From: Nocardioides lianchengensis | Lineage (GTDB): Bacteria; Actinomycetota; Actinomycetes; Propionibacteriales; Nocardioidaceae | Direction of reading: 5' to 3' | Length of the DNA stretch: 64,000 nt | NCBI RefSeq assembly: GCF_900101465.1 | Contig: NZ_FMZM01000009.1 | Coordinates: forward strand, 184,663-248,662 | Part shown: in pieces, positions 45,836-53,674 of the stretch | Layout of the letters: each line of letters opens with the position of its first letter | How positions within the stretch are numbered: the first letter of the stretch is position 1 | Position numbers and translations under genes: made by a program | Notes under the pieces: generated by a model | The model's input: the letters and a program-made list of their open reading frames with translations, nothing else | Databases searched by the model: none | What the model was told of the DNA's origin: nothing

Positions 45836-46384
45836 TCAGGCGACAGGATTCCCGGCCGGTCGGTCGTGCAGGATCCGCTGGAAGAGCAGGTGGTCCTGCC
45901 ACTCCCCCGCGATGAAGAGGTACGACGCCGCCCGCCCGTACTCGGTGAACCCGCTGCGCCGCAGCACCCCCTGCGAAGCGGTGTTGTGGACCAGCGTCCC
46001 GGCCTCCAGCCGGTGCAGCCCGAGGGCGATCGCCTGCTCGGCGGCATGGCCGACCGCGGCGGTCGCGAGGCCGCGGCCGAGGTGGTCGCGGTCGACCCAG
46101 TAGCCGACGCTGCTGCTCTGGAAGACGCCGCGGACGATGTTGTTGAGGTTGACCCGGCCGACCAGCTCGTCCCCGTGCAGGAGCACCCACGACTCGCCGA
46201 GCCCGCGTCGTACGGCGTCGAGACGGGCCACCACGTCGGCCGCCTGACCCGCCGGCGAGAAGAACGCCGATGGGCGGACCGGGTCCCAGGGTGCGAGGTG
46301 CTCGCGGTTGCGGTCGTAGGCCGCGGCGAGCGCGGCCGCGTGGTCGGTGGTCAGCTCCTGGATCGCGTAGCCGTCGGGTAGCAC
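45836..46384 (-). CDS. GNAT family N-acetyltransferase (RimJ/RimL type)
   Basis: About 182 residues. GVFQSSSVGYWVDRDHLGRGLATAAVGHAAEQAI contains the R-G-x-G-x-A-type acetyl-CoA loop, and LHRLEAGTLVHNTASQGVLRRSGF is the RimJ/RimL C-terminal motif. Members acetylate ribosomal proteins, amino-terminal residues or small amines; the target here is unknown. The GTG at 46384 is chosen because an AT-rich -10-like TTCAAT lies six bases before it on the minus strand, and the frame further upstream has no recognisable sequence. It is divergent from the small gene at 46496. Confidence 0.87.
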   Translation of the reverse strand: MLPDGYAIQELTTDHAAALAAAYDRNREHLAPWDPVRPSAFFSPAGQAADVVARLDAVRRGLGESWVLLHGDELVGRVNLNNIVRGVFQSSSVGYWVDRDHLGRGLATAAVGHAAEQAIALGLHRLEAGTLVHNTASQGVLRRSGFTEYGRAASYLFIAGEWQDHLLFQRILHDRPAGNPVA

Positions 46385-46495
46385 CCGTCCATTGAACCCG
46401 GCGGAGGTTCCGACTTGTGGATCGCCCGAGGACGCACTGTTGCCCGCCCGGAGATGTCCCGGCGTCATGGTGATCCGATGAGGAGAGGAGAGCAG

Positions 46496-46702
46496 ATGGA
46501 CAGAGCACAGTTCGACAGGTTCCGCGTTCGGGTCGACGAGGCGGCGCGCCACGCGTGCCATGCGCTCCTCGCACTGGACGCCCTGCGGACCTCCGACGAC
46601 CCCGACGAGCGCGCCGCCTACAGCGACGTCCACGACCTGATCGCCGACCTCAGCAGTCTGCGGGTCGAGCTGGACCGGTGGCCGGAGCCGGTCGACGACT
46701 AG
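46496..46702 (+). CDS. small protein of unknown function
   Basis: About 68 residues, predicted to be almost entirely helical: DRAQFDRFRVRVDEAARHACHALL followed by an acidic helix ending RVELDRWPEPVDD. The ribosome-binding site AGGAGAGGAG about six bases before the ATG is among the best in the window, which strongly supports translation. The stop codon shares bases (CTAG) with the convergent aldo/keto reductase stop. No family is recognised. Confidence 0.72.
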   Translation: MDRAQFDRFRVRVDEAARHACHALLALDALRTSDDPDERAAYSDVHDLIADLSSLRVELDRWPEPVDD

Positions 46703-47562
46703 CCCGCGATCGCGTCCAGCTCGGCGACCGCGTCCGCGGGCAGGTGCAGGTCGGCGGCCGCGACGTTCTCGCGCAGGTGGCCGACCGACGAGGTGCCCGG
46801 GATGAGCAGGATGTTGGGCGAGCGCTGCAGCAGCCAGGCGATGGCGACCGCCATCTTGCTCGCCCCGAGGCGCGTCGCGACGCCGTCGAGGGCAGCGGAC
46901 TGCAGCGGGCTGAACCCGCCGAGCGGGAAGTACGGCACGTAGGCGATGCCCTGCTCGGCGAGGCCGTCGATCAGCTCGTCGTCCCCACGGTGGGCGAGGT
47001 TGTACTCGTTCTGCACGCACACCACCGGCGCGATCGCCTGCGCCTCGGCGACCTGCGTCGCCGACACCGTCGACAGGCCGATGTGCCGGACCAGGCCCTC
47101 CTGCTGGAGCCGGGCCAGCTCCTCCATCCGCGCGCCGATCGAGGCATCGGGCTCGTCCATGATCCGCAGGTTGACGACGTCCAAGGCGTCGAGGCCGAGG
47201 TTGTGGAGGTTGTCGAGAACGCCCTGGCGCAGCTCGGCCGGCGACTGGGCGGGGAGCCAGGCGCCCTCGCCGTCGCGGCGGCCGCCGACCTTCGTGACGA
47301 TGACCAGGCCGTCGGCGTAGGGATGCAGGGCCTCCTTGATGATCTGGTTGGTGACGTGCGGGCCGTAGAAGTCGCTGGTGTCGACGTGGTCGACGCCGAG
47401 CGCGAGCGCCTCCTGCAGTACGGCGACCGCGGCGTCGCGGTCGGCGGGCGGGCCGAAGACGTGCGGGCCGGCGAGCTGCATGGCGCCGTACCCGAGCCGG
47501 GAGACGGTGAGGTCGCCGAGTGCGTAGGTGCCGCCGGGGGTCAGGGTGCTGGTGGTGGTCAT
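46699..47562 (-). CDS. aldo/keto reductase, YdbC/PdxI-like
   Basis: About 287 residues. LTVSRLGYGAMQLAG starts the barrel; catalytic Asp and Tyr are in VDTSDFYGP and Lys in VIVTKVGG. At the usual His position the sequence reads LDVVNLRIMDEP, the form found in YdbC-like proteins, one of which is a pyridoxal reductase in E. coli. That substrate is only a suggestion here. IPGTSSVGHLRENV binds NADP. The ATG at 47562 begins a short Thr-rich leader. It is divergent from an XRE-family regulator, which may control it. Confidence 0.92.
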   Translation of the reverse strand: MTTTSTLTPGGTYALGDLTVSRLGYGAMQLAGPHVFGPPADRDAAVAVLQEALALGVDHVDTSDFYGPHVTNQIIKEALHPYADGLVIVTKVGGRRDGEGAWLPAQSPAELRQGVLDNLHNLGLDALDVVNLRIMDEPDASIGARMEELARLQQEGLVRHIGLSTVSATQVAEAQAIAPVVCVQNEYNLAHRGDDELIDGLAEQGIAYVPYFPLGGFSPLQSAALDGVATRLGASKMAVAIAWLLQRSPNILLIPGTSSVGHLRENVAAADLHLPADAVAELDAIAG

Positions 47563-47651
47563 GGCTCCAGCGTGCGTCGTACCTCGCGGGCGACCCAGCC
47601 CCCTGCCGATCCTGGGAGTGGCAGGACCAGGGACGCCCCCGGGAGCCGGGC

Positions 47652-47657
47652 TAGGTT
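47652..47657 (+). promoter_or_regulatory. -10 element (TAGGTT) for the XRE regulator, leaderless type
   Basis: TAGGTT ends exactly seven bases before the GTG at 47665. No ribosome-binding site is present, so the transcript probably begins on the start codon. Confidence 0.55.
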
Positions 47658-47664
47658 GGCGGAC

Positions 47665-48498
47665 GTGAGCGACGACAACCTCCTCGGCGACCACCTCCGC
47701 GCCCGTCGCGAGCAGGTGACACCCGAGATGGTCGGGCTCCCCGTCCACGGCGTACGACGGGTCGCGGGCCTGCGGCGCGAGGAGGTCGCGCTGCTGGCGG
47801 GGATCAGCTCGGACTACTACCTGCGCCTGGAGCAGGGCCGCGACCGCAACCCGTCGGTGCAGGTGCTGGAGGCGCTGGCCCGGGTCCTGCAGCTCGACGC
47901 GACGGCGACCGACTACCTCCTCGGCCTCGGTTCGCCCCGGCCCCGCTCGCGCACCCGCCGGCCGCGCCGCGAGACGGTGCCGCCGCAGATCGCCCAGCTG
48001 CTCGAGGTGATCGGGCTGCCAGCGTTCGTGGAGGGTCGGTTCCTTGACATCCTGGCCGCCAACCGACTGATGACCGCGTTGATGCCGAGCGTGCAGGTCG
48101 GCGAGAACCGGCTGCGCTCCCTCTTCCTCGACCCCGCCGAGCGGGCGCTGTTCCTCGACTGGGAGACCCTCGCCCCGCGGATGATCGCCGGGCTGCGCAA
48201 GCGGATCGGCTCCGACATCGACGACCCGCGCTTCGTCCAGCTGGTCGGCGAGCTGTCCGTGGGCAGCGACGAGTTCCGCCGCGGCTGGGCCCGCCACGAC
48301 GTCAAGCCGCTGCAGAGCAAGGTGATCCGGCTGGACCACCCTCAGGTCGGCGAGCTCTCGCTGGCCCAGTCGAAGCTGGCGGTCGAGGGCGCCGAGGGGC
48401 AGATCCTCGCGATCTACCACCCCGAGCCGGGCACCGACAGCGCCGAGAGGCTGGCCCTGCTGGGCTCCCTCCTGCCGACGTCCTCGATCGCCCCGTAA
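47665..48498 (+). CDS. XRE-family helix-turn-helix regulator (MmyB-like)
   Basis: About 277 residues. The N-terminal helix-turn-helix is GDHLRARREQVTPEMVGLPVHGVRRVAGLRREEVALLAGISSDYYLRLEQGRDRNPS in outline, the actinobacterial form with R-R-V-(A/P)-G-L-R-R-EE. The C-terminal half (IGLPAFVEGRFLDILAANRLMTAL and SVGSDEFRRGWARHDVKP) is the MmyB-like ligand-binding region, perhaps for a lipid. Such regulators often repress a divergently transcribed oxidoreductase; here that is the aldo/keto reductase at 46699-47562. Val-Arg-Arg is again spelled GTA-CGA-CGG. Confidence 0.92.
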   Translation: MSDDNLLGDHLRARREQVTPEMVGLPVHGVRRVAGLRREEVALLAGISSDYYLRLEQGRDRNPSVQVLEALARVLQLDATATDYLLGLGSPRPRSRTRRPRRETVPPQIAQLLEVIGLPAFVEGRFLDILAANRLMTALMPSVQVGENRLRSLFLDPAERALFLDWETLAPRMIAGLRKRIGSDIDDPRFVQLVGELSVGSDEFRRGWARHDVKPLQSKVIRLDHPQVGELSLAQSKLAVEGAEGQILAIYHPEPGTDSAERLALLGSLLPTSSIAP

Positions 48499-48531
48499 CC
48501 TCCGCGCGACCGCTGCGTTGATCGTTTCAAC

Positions 48532-48571
48532 GGATCGGACCCGGAGAGCTGGGGGGCCTCGGGTCCGATCC
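48532..48571. terminator. 11-bp inverted repeat upstream of rnpB
   Basis: GGATCGGACCC at 48532-48542 pairs exactly with GGGTCCGATCC at 48561-48571, with extra GAG/CTC pairing inside. It follows the XRE gene stop by 33 bases and abuts the -10 box of rnpB. It may terminate the XRE transcript or bind a regulator; no T-run follows. Confidence 0.5.
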
Positions 48572-48573
48572 GA

Positions 48574-48579
48574 TACCCT
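48574..48579 (+). promoter_or_regulatory. -10 element (TACCCT) of rnpB
   Basis: GATACCCT ends six to seven bases before the inferred 5' end of the RNase P RNA at about 48586, the correct distance for a transcription start. Confidence 0.6.
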
Positions 48580-48585
48580 GCTCAC

Positions 48586-48980
48586 GCGGATGGGCTGGCC
48601 GGGCGACCGCGTCGTACTCCTTCGGGAGGACGCCGAGGAAGGTCCGGGCTCCACAGGGCAAGGTGGTGGGTAACACCCACCCGGGGCAACCCGCGGGACA
48701 GTGCCACAGAGAACAGACCGCCTGCTCCCCTGGCGACAGGGAGGCAGGTAAGGGTGAAACGGTGGTGCAAGAGACCACCAGCGACCCGGGCGACCGGGTC
48801 GGCTCGGTAAACCCCACCTGGAGCAAGGTCAGACAGCGTGCGTCCGAGGGCTGCTCGCCCGAGCACGCGGGTAGATCGCTGGAGGCGGCCGGCAACGGTC
48901 GTCCTAGATGGATGGTCGCCCATCGGGACCCTCGCAAGAGGCCCGAGGACAGAACCCGGCCTACAGGCCAGCCCGTCCGC
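48586..48980 (+). ncRNA. rnpB: RNase P RNA
   Basis: Type A RNase P RNA of about 395 bases, the ribozyme that trims 5' leaders from tRNA precursors. The 5' segment GCGGATGGGCTGGCC pairs with the 3' GGCCAGCCCGTCCGC (one G-U) to form helix P1. Between them are the universal core elements GAGGAAGGTCCGGGCTCC, ACAGTGCCACAGAGAACAGA, GGTAAGGGTGAAACGGTGG, GGTGCAAGAGACCACC and, near the end, ACAGAACCCGGCCTACA. The ends are set from P1 pairing and may be off by a few bases. It is an independent transcription unit. Confidence 0.97.
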
Positions 48981-49246
48981 AACACCGGGTCTGATCTGGG
49001 AAGACGCGAACAACCAGGCTCTGGTGCGGCATGACTGCGGCGTCCGCGCAAACACGTCTGATGTGTCCCCGGTCTCGACCCCGACTTGTGACCTCGTGTC
49101 TCGGATCCGATCTCGCGGTCGTGACAACAGGAGCAACATCGTCCGGTCAGATCCAGTCACCCCTGGTACGGCGGGTGCTCCGCGCCGCCCAGGGTCGGTC
49201 TCCTCGTGACCGACGAGAGCACTCGGCCGTCCCGACGAGGGTCCTG
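48981..49246. other. 266-base gap after rnpB
   Basis: No convincing gene. It should hold the 3' trailer of rnpB and the convergent end of the large NHL gene, but no clear terminator hairpin with a T-run was found. Confidence 0.5.
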
Positions 49247-52200
49247 CTAGCGGAGGCGGATCAGGGCGGCTCCGGCGCGCTTGGTGGAGCGTCCGGTGAC
49301 TCGGACTCGGATCGTCTTGGCTGTGGTATCGATCGTGCGGGGGATGGTGATGCGGCGGGTGAGGTTGCCGGTGGTGTTGGCCCGTCCGGTCCGGACCCTG
49401 GTGGTGGTGTGGCCGTCGTTGACGGTGATGTAGAAGCGCTCGCGGTAGCCCAGGCCGGTGACCCGGATCCGGATCGTGCGTCCCGGCCGCGTGGTGGCGG
49501 TGGTCTCGACGCTCAGGCGGGTGGGTCTGCGGACCGCGACGATGCTCGTGGTCGCGGTGGTGGTGCCGGTCTCGTTGATGGCGCGCAGCCGGTAGGCGTG
49601 GGCGCCGGCGTGGGTCAGACGGACCCGCACCGACCCGGCGGCCGGGATGGGCCGGGTGCCGTAGCGGGCGCGGAGGAGGTCGGCGAGCTCGCCGCCGGCC
49701 ACCAGGCTCTGGGCGTTGCTGGAGGTCCAGCGCAGCGTGATGGTGCGGCCGCGTCGGACGGTCGGCTGGCCGTCAGGGGTGGTCGCGGCGTCCTGCGACG
49801 ACGACGGCACGCTCAGGGTCAGGCGCAGGCTCGGGGCCCGGTCCGTGACGACCGCTGCGGTGGGGGCCGAGGTGTCGGTGGCGTCGACGTACCCGGCCCG
49901 GGCGGCGGTGACGGTGACGGTGATCCGACGGCCGCGGAGGTCGGGGGTGAGTCGGAGCGTGGGCGTCGTGGCTCCGGCGAGGGGGGTGCCGTCGGCGGAC
50001 CAGGCGAACCGGTACTCCTCGGGGTCGGGGACGGGGGCGCCGGTGCCGGCGCGGAGGGTCTGGCCGACCTGGGCGGTCCCGCTGATGGTCGCGGTGGGGC
50101 CGGTGCTGAAGGTGGCGCTCGCCACCGGCACGGTGGGGGCGGAGGTGTCGGTGGCGTCGGTGTAGCCGGCCCTGGTGGCGGTGACGGTCACGGTGACGGT
50201 CTTGCCGTCCTCGTTCTCGCTCAGCGTCAGCGTCGGCCCGCTCGCGCCTCGGATGGCCTGCCCGTCGGCGGCCCAGGAGTAGGCGTAGGAGTCCGCGGAC
50301 GGTGTCGTGGAGTCGAGGTCGGTCGGGGTGGCGATCAGCGTGCCGCCCACGACCGCCTCGCCGTCGATGACTGCGTCCGGGCCGGTCGTGAAGGTCGCCT
50401 CCGCGACCGGGCCGACCGGGTCGGAGAGGTCGGAGGCGTCGGTGTAGCCGTCGCGGTGGACGGTGACCTCCACGGTGATGTCCTTCCCGGCCAGGGCCGG
50501 GGTGAGGTTGAGCGCCTGAGGGTCACTGCTGGAGTTGTCGGTGATCTCGACGCCGTCGGCGTACCAGACGTAGGAATAGCTGTCCGGCGACGGCGCCGGA
50601 TCCCCGACCCCCGCGAACAACGTCCGCCCCACCGTCGGAGTACCGGTGATCGTCGCGGTGGGGCCGGTCGTGAAGGTCGCCTTCGCGACCGGGCCGACCG
50701 GGTCGGAGAGGTCGGAGGCGTCGGTGTAGCCGTCGCGGTGGACGGTGACCTCCACGGTGATGTCCTTCCCGGCCAGGGCCGGGGTGAGGTTGAGCGCCTG
50801 GGGGTCGCTGCTGGTGTTGTCGGTGATCTCGACGCCGTCGGCGTACCAGACGTAGGAATAGCTGTCCGGCGACGGCGCGGGATCCCCGACCCCCGCGAAC
50901 AACGTCCGCCCCACCGTCGGAGTGCCGGTGATCGTCGCGGTGGGGCCGGTGGTGAAGGTCGGTACTGCGGCAACCACGAGCGCGACCGGCCCGTCCACTC
51001 GGCGGACCACGTTGTTGCTGGAGTCGGCGAGGTAGAGGTTGCCCGCCGTGTCGATCGCCAACCCCTCGGTGTCGTTCAGCTGGGCGGAGGTCGACGGCCC
51101 GCCGTCCCCGCTGTAGCCGGCCGTGCCGGTCCCGGCGACGGTGGAGATGATCCCGTCAGGGGCGACCTTGCGCACCTGATTGGTGCCGAACTGATTGAAG
51201 AAGACGTTGCCCGAGGCGTCGACCGCCATCCCGCCCGGGGTGCTCAATCGCGCGAGGGTCGCCTGCCCCCCGTTCCCGGTCGATCCGGCGACCCCGGTCC
51301 CTGCGTAGGTGGAGATGATCCCCTGCGGCGTCACCTTGCGGATCACGTGGTTGGAGATCTCGGCGAAGTAGACGTTGCCCGCCGCGTCGACCCCCACGCC
51401 GTAGGGCGACCGGATCCGCGCAGAGGTGCCCGGGCCCCCGTCGCCGCTGTAGCCCGATGTGCCGCTGCCGGCGATCGTGGTGATGATCCCGTCCGGGGCG
51501 ATCTTGCGGACGTAGCCGTTGCCCTGATCGGTGAAGTAGACCGTGCCGGCGGCGTCGATGGCCATGCTCGCCACCCGCAGGTTGGCCAGGGTTGCCGGAC
51601 CACCGTCGCCGCTGAACCCGCTGGTCCCGGTCCCCGCATAGGTGGTGATCGTCCCTTGGGCGTCGACCTTGCGGATCCGGTTGTTGCCGTCGTCGCCGAT
51701 GAAGATGGTGCCCCCCGCGTCGACCGCGACGCTGTAGGGATTGTTGAGCTGCGCCGAGGTCGCCGGGCCGCCGTCCCCGCTGAACCCGCCGACCCCGGTC
51801 CCGGCGACGGTGGTGATGGTGCCGTCGGCGGCCACCTTGCGGATCCGGTTGTTGCCGTTGTCGACGACGTAGACGTTGCCCGCTGCATCTACGGCGAGGT
51901 TGGACGGGTAGTTCAGGCTGGCCGAGGTCGCGGCGCCCCCGTCGCCGGAGAAGCCCGGCGTGCGCGAGCCGGCGATCGTGCGGATCGGGCTGGTGCCGTT
52001 GACCCCCGACTCGCTCGGCAGCAGATCACTGGTGCCTGAGAAGGCAGCCGTCACCCGGTAGCTGCCCACGGCGAGCGTCGGCACCGACAACACGGCCGTG
52101 CCGTTGACCACGGGGGCCGATCCCAGCACCGTGGACCCGGACCGAAAGGCGACGGTCCCGCCGTCGATCGCCGGCCCGGCGCTGGAGACGGTCGCGGTGA

Positions 52201-52366
52201 ACTCCACCGGGTCCCCGAAGTTGATCCGCGATGCCGATGCGGCCAGCGTCGTGGCGGTGGGCGTCACAGCCGCGGCCTGCGCCGGAGATCCCGGTCCCAC
52301 CACCGCGAGACCGGCGGCGAGCACCGCGAGGGCAGACAGCAGTGCGATACGGGCCGCAGACAACAC
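49247..52366 (-). CDS. large secreted NHL-propeller / Ig-like repeat protein
   Basis: About 1039 residues. A signal peptide (about 1-31) is followed by an Ig-like domain (about 34-125), then six NHL-type repeats of about 55 residues, each with a (T/S)xAG...GFSGDGGPAT start and a VxVDAxGNVYxxD...NxxIRKV end, enough for one six-bladed propeller (about 128-460). Next come four Ig-like repeats of about 94 residues, the first two nearly identical. The last 200 residues have further beta domains with a basic Arg/Thr-rich end. It is likely a cell-surface binding protein. GTG at 52366 has GGGAG at eight bases. No cell-wall sorting motif was seen. Confidence 0.88.
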   Translation of the reverse strand: MLSAARIALLSALAVLAAGLAVVGPGSPAQAAAVTPTATTLAASASRINFGDPVEFTATVSSAGPAIDGGTVAFRSGSTVLGSAPVVNGTAVLSVPTLAVGSYRVTAAFSGTSDLLPSESGVNGTSPIRTIAGSRTPGFSGDGGAATSASLNYPSNLAVDAAGNVYVVDNGNNRIRKVAADGTITTVAGTGVGGFSGDGGPATSAQLNNPYSVAVDAGGTIFIGDDGNNRIRKVDAQGTITTYAGTGTSGFSGDGGPATLANLRVASMAIDAAGTVYFTDQGNGYVRKIAPDGIITTIAGSGTSGYSGDGGPGTSARIRSPYGVGVDAAGNVYFAEISNHVIRKVTPQGIISTYAGTGVAGSTGNGGQATLARLSTPGGMAVDASGNVFFNQFGTNQVRKVAPDGIISTVAGTGTAGYSGDGGPSTSAQLNDTEGLAIDTAGNLYLADSSNNVVRRVDGPVALVVAAVPTFTTGPTATITGTPTVGRTLFAGVGDPAPSPDSYSYVWYADGVEITDNTSSDPQALNLTPALAGKDITVEVTVHRDGYTDASDLSDPVGPVAKATFTTGPTATITGTPTVGRTLFAGVGDPAPSPDSYSYVWYADGVEITDNSSSDPQALNLTPALAGKDITVEVTVHRDGYTDASDLSDPVGPVAEATFTTGPDAVIDGEAVVGGTLIATPTDLDSTTPSADSYAYSWAADGQAIRGASGPTLTLSENEDGKTVTVTVTATRAGYTDATDTSAPTVPVASATFSTGPTATISGTAQVGQTLRAGTGAPVPDPEEYRFAWSADGTPLAGATTPTLRLTPDLRGRRITVTVTAARAGYVDATDTSAPTAAVVTDRAPSLRLTLSVPSSSQDAATTPDGQPTVRRGRTITLRWTSSNAQSLVAGGELADLLRARYGTRPIPAAGSVRVRLTHAGAHAYRLRAINETGTTTATTSIVAVRRPTRLSVETTATTRPGRTIRIRVTGLGYRERFYITVNDGHTTTRVRTGRANTTGNLTRRITIPRTIDTTAKTIRVRVTGRSTKRAGAALIRLR
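50388..50951. repeat. two near-identical 282-base tandem repeats inside the NHL gene
   Basis: Copies at 50388-50669 and 50670-50951 each encode one 94-residue Ig-like domain (TFTTGPTATITGTPTVGRT-type start, DLSDPVGPVA end). They differ at only a few positions, so the duplication is recent or is kept uniform by gene conversion. Confidence 0.9.
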
Positions 52367-52863
52367 GTTAGAACTCCCGAGGCTAGAGCTGCACGCGCAG
52401 CGGCCTCAGATTAGCGGCGGGCGACCGCCTCCGAAGGCAAACCGACAATCCCGTGCCGGCCACGGCGAGCGGGCGGCCGTGGGTGGTAGCGGTCGGCCAC
52501 GTCGACGCCCTCCTCGTACCTGGCAGACACGTTGGCCACAGGCGGCTGATCGGTGGGAGTCCTCCGACTGCGCTGTGGCGACGTTGCGTGTTGTCGTGCT
52601 CGTTCCAGGGCGCACGGGCGCCTTTTCGTTGGTCGTTGCCGAGGAGGACCTGGCGGTGGGCCCACGGTGGTGACGCGCCCACGAGTTGGTCACCCGATTG
52701 CCTGATGGTCCGAGGGCCTCTGGGGCGAGCTGCACGTCCGCACTCTGGCCCGCTCAGTGAGGCTCTATCGCCCCATCATCGATAGGTCACCGCATGCTTC
52801 GGCTGTGCCCTCCCTCGTCGCCACCAGCCCGCGTCCCCGTCTCCAACTCGACCGAGCCGAGCC
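52367..52863. other. 497-base gene-free interval
   Basis: Frames exist on both strands but none has a ribosome-binding site, family resemblance or normal actinobacterial codon pattern. The sequence is somewhat richer in A and T than its surroundings. It holds a small terminator-like hairpin at 52609-52626 and presumably the promoters of the divergent NHL and SDR genes. Confidence 0.5.
52609..52626 (+). terminator. short hairpin followed by TTTT
   Basis: GGCGC and GCGCC form a five-base-pair stem around ACGG, followed by TTTT. It is the only hairpin with a T-run noticed in the window. No gene on this strand ends nearby, so it may belong to an unrecognised small RNA. Confidence 0.35.
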
Positions 52864-53670
52864 GTGATCCTCGACCGGTTCGCCGTGACCGACCAGGTGG
52901 CGATCGTGACCGGGGCGGGGCTCGGCATCGGGCGCAGCATCGCGATCGCGCTGGCGGAGGCGGGCGCCGACGTGGTGGTCGCCGCGCGGACGAAGGCCGA
53001 TCTCGACGAGGTCGTCGCCCGGATCGAGGAGACCGGGCGGCGGGCGCTCGCCGTACCGACGGACGTGATGGAGACCGAGCAGCTCGAGCACCTGGTGGCG
53101 GAGACGCTGCGGGTCTTCGGGCGGCTCGACATCCTGGTCAACAACGCGGGTGGGACGGCGCCGCGGCCGGCGATGACGACCTCGGAGCGCTACCTGCACC
53201 ACGCACTGCACTTCAACGCGATCGCACCGTTCGTCCTGACGAAGCTCGCCGCGCAGGCGATGGTCGACACGGCCGGCGGCGGGAGCGTCGTCAACATCTC
53301 CTCCCGGGTCGCCGACATGGTGCTGACCTCGTTCGTGGCCCATGGGGTGGGCAAGGCGGCGCTGACCCACCTGACGAAGAACGTCGCGGCCGAGCTGGCG
53401 CCCGCCGTCCGCGTGAACGCTATCGGGGTCGGGGCGATCGCGACCCGGTCGCTGTCGACCGTCATGGAGGACGAGCAGATGCACGCCGACCTGGTGGAGC
53501 GGACCCCGATGGGGCGCGCCGGCGACCCGGAGGACGTCGCGTGCGCAGCGCTCTACCTGGCGTCGCCCGCCTCGGCATGGGTGACGGGCACCGTGGTGAA
53601 CGTCGACGGCGGGTCCACCATCCCCGCCGTGCAGATCCCCGTGCCGCCGCTCGAGCCCCGAGGGACCTGA
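52864..53670 (+). CDS. short-chain dehydrogenase family protein with His in place of the catalytic Tyr
   Basis: About 268 residues. The NAD(P)-binding TGAGLGIG motif (about 16-23) and NNAG (about 93-96) are intact, as are Ser147 and Lys164. The catalytic YxxxK, however, reads HGVGK, so His160 replaces Tyr. The codon is CAT, one change from TAT. The C-terminal VNVDGGSTIP is normal. The enzyme may be inactive, altered in mechanism or use another base. It starts at GTG 52864 and converges on the FAD oxidoreductase gene. Substrate unknown. Confidence 0.85.
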   Translation: MILDRFAVTDQVAIVTGAGLGIGRSIAIALAEAGADVVVAARTKADLDEVVARIEETGRRALAVPTDVMETEQLEHLVAETLRVFGRLDILVNNAGGTAPRPAMTTSERYLHHALHFNAIAPFVLTKLAAQAMVDTAGGGSVVNISSRVADMVLTSFVAHGVGKAALTHLTKNVAAELAPAVRVNAIGVGAIATRSLSTVMEDEQMHADLVERTPMGRAGDPEDVACAALYLASPASAWVTGTVVNVDGGSTIPAVQIPVPPLEPRGT

Positions 53671-53674
53671 GCGG

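Noticed and set aside
48527..49160. Frames on both strands over the RNase P RNA
   Set aside because: The region is rnpB, with core elements and P1 pairing; the frames have no protein resemblance.
49031..52039. A 1000-codon plus-strand frame opposite the NHL protein
   Set aside because: It mirrors the repeats of the minus-strand gene and is dominated by Gly, Arg and Asp; the minus-strand product has clear NHL and Ig repeats.
52406..52735. Minus-strand frame of 109 codons in the 52.4-52.8 kb gap
   Set aside because: No ribosome-binding site, low-complexity sequence and no known domain.
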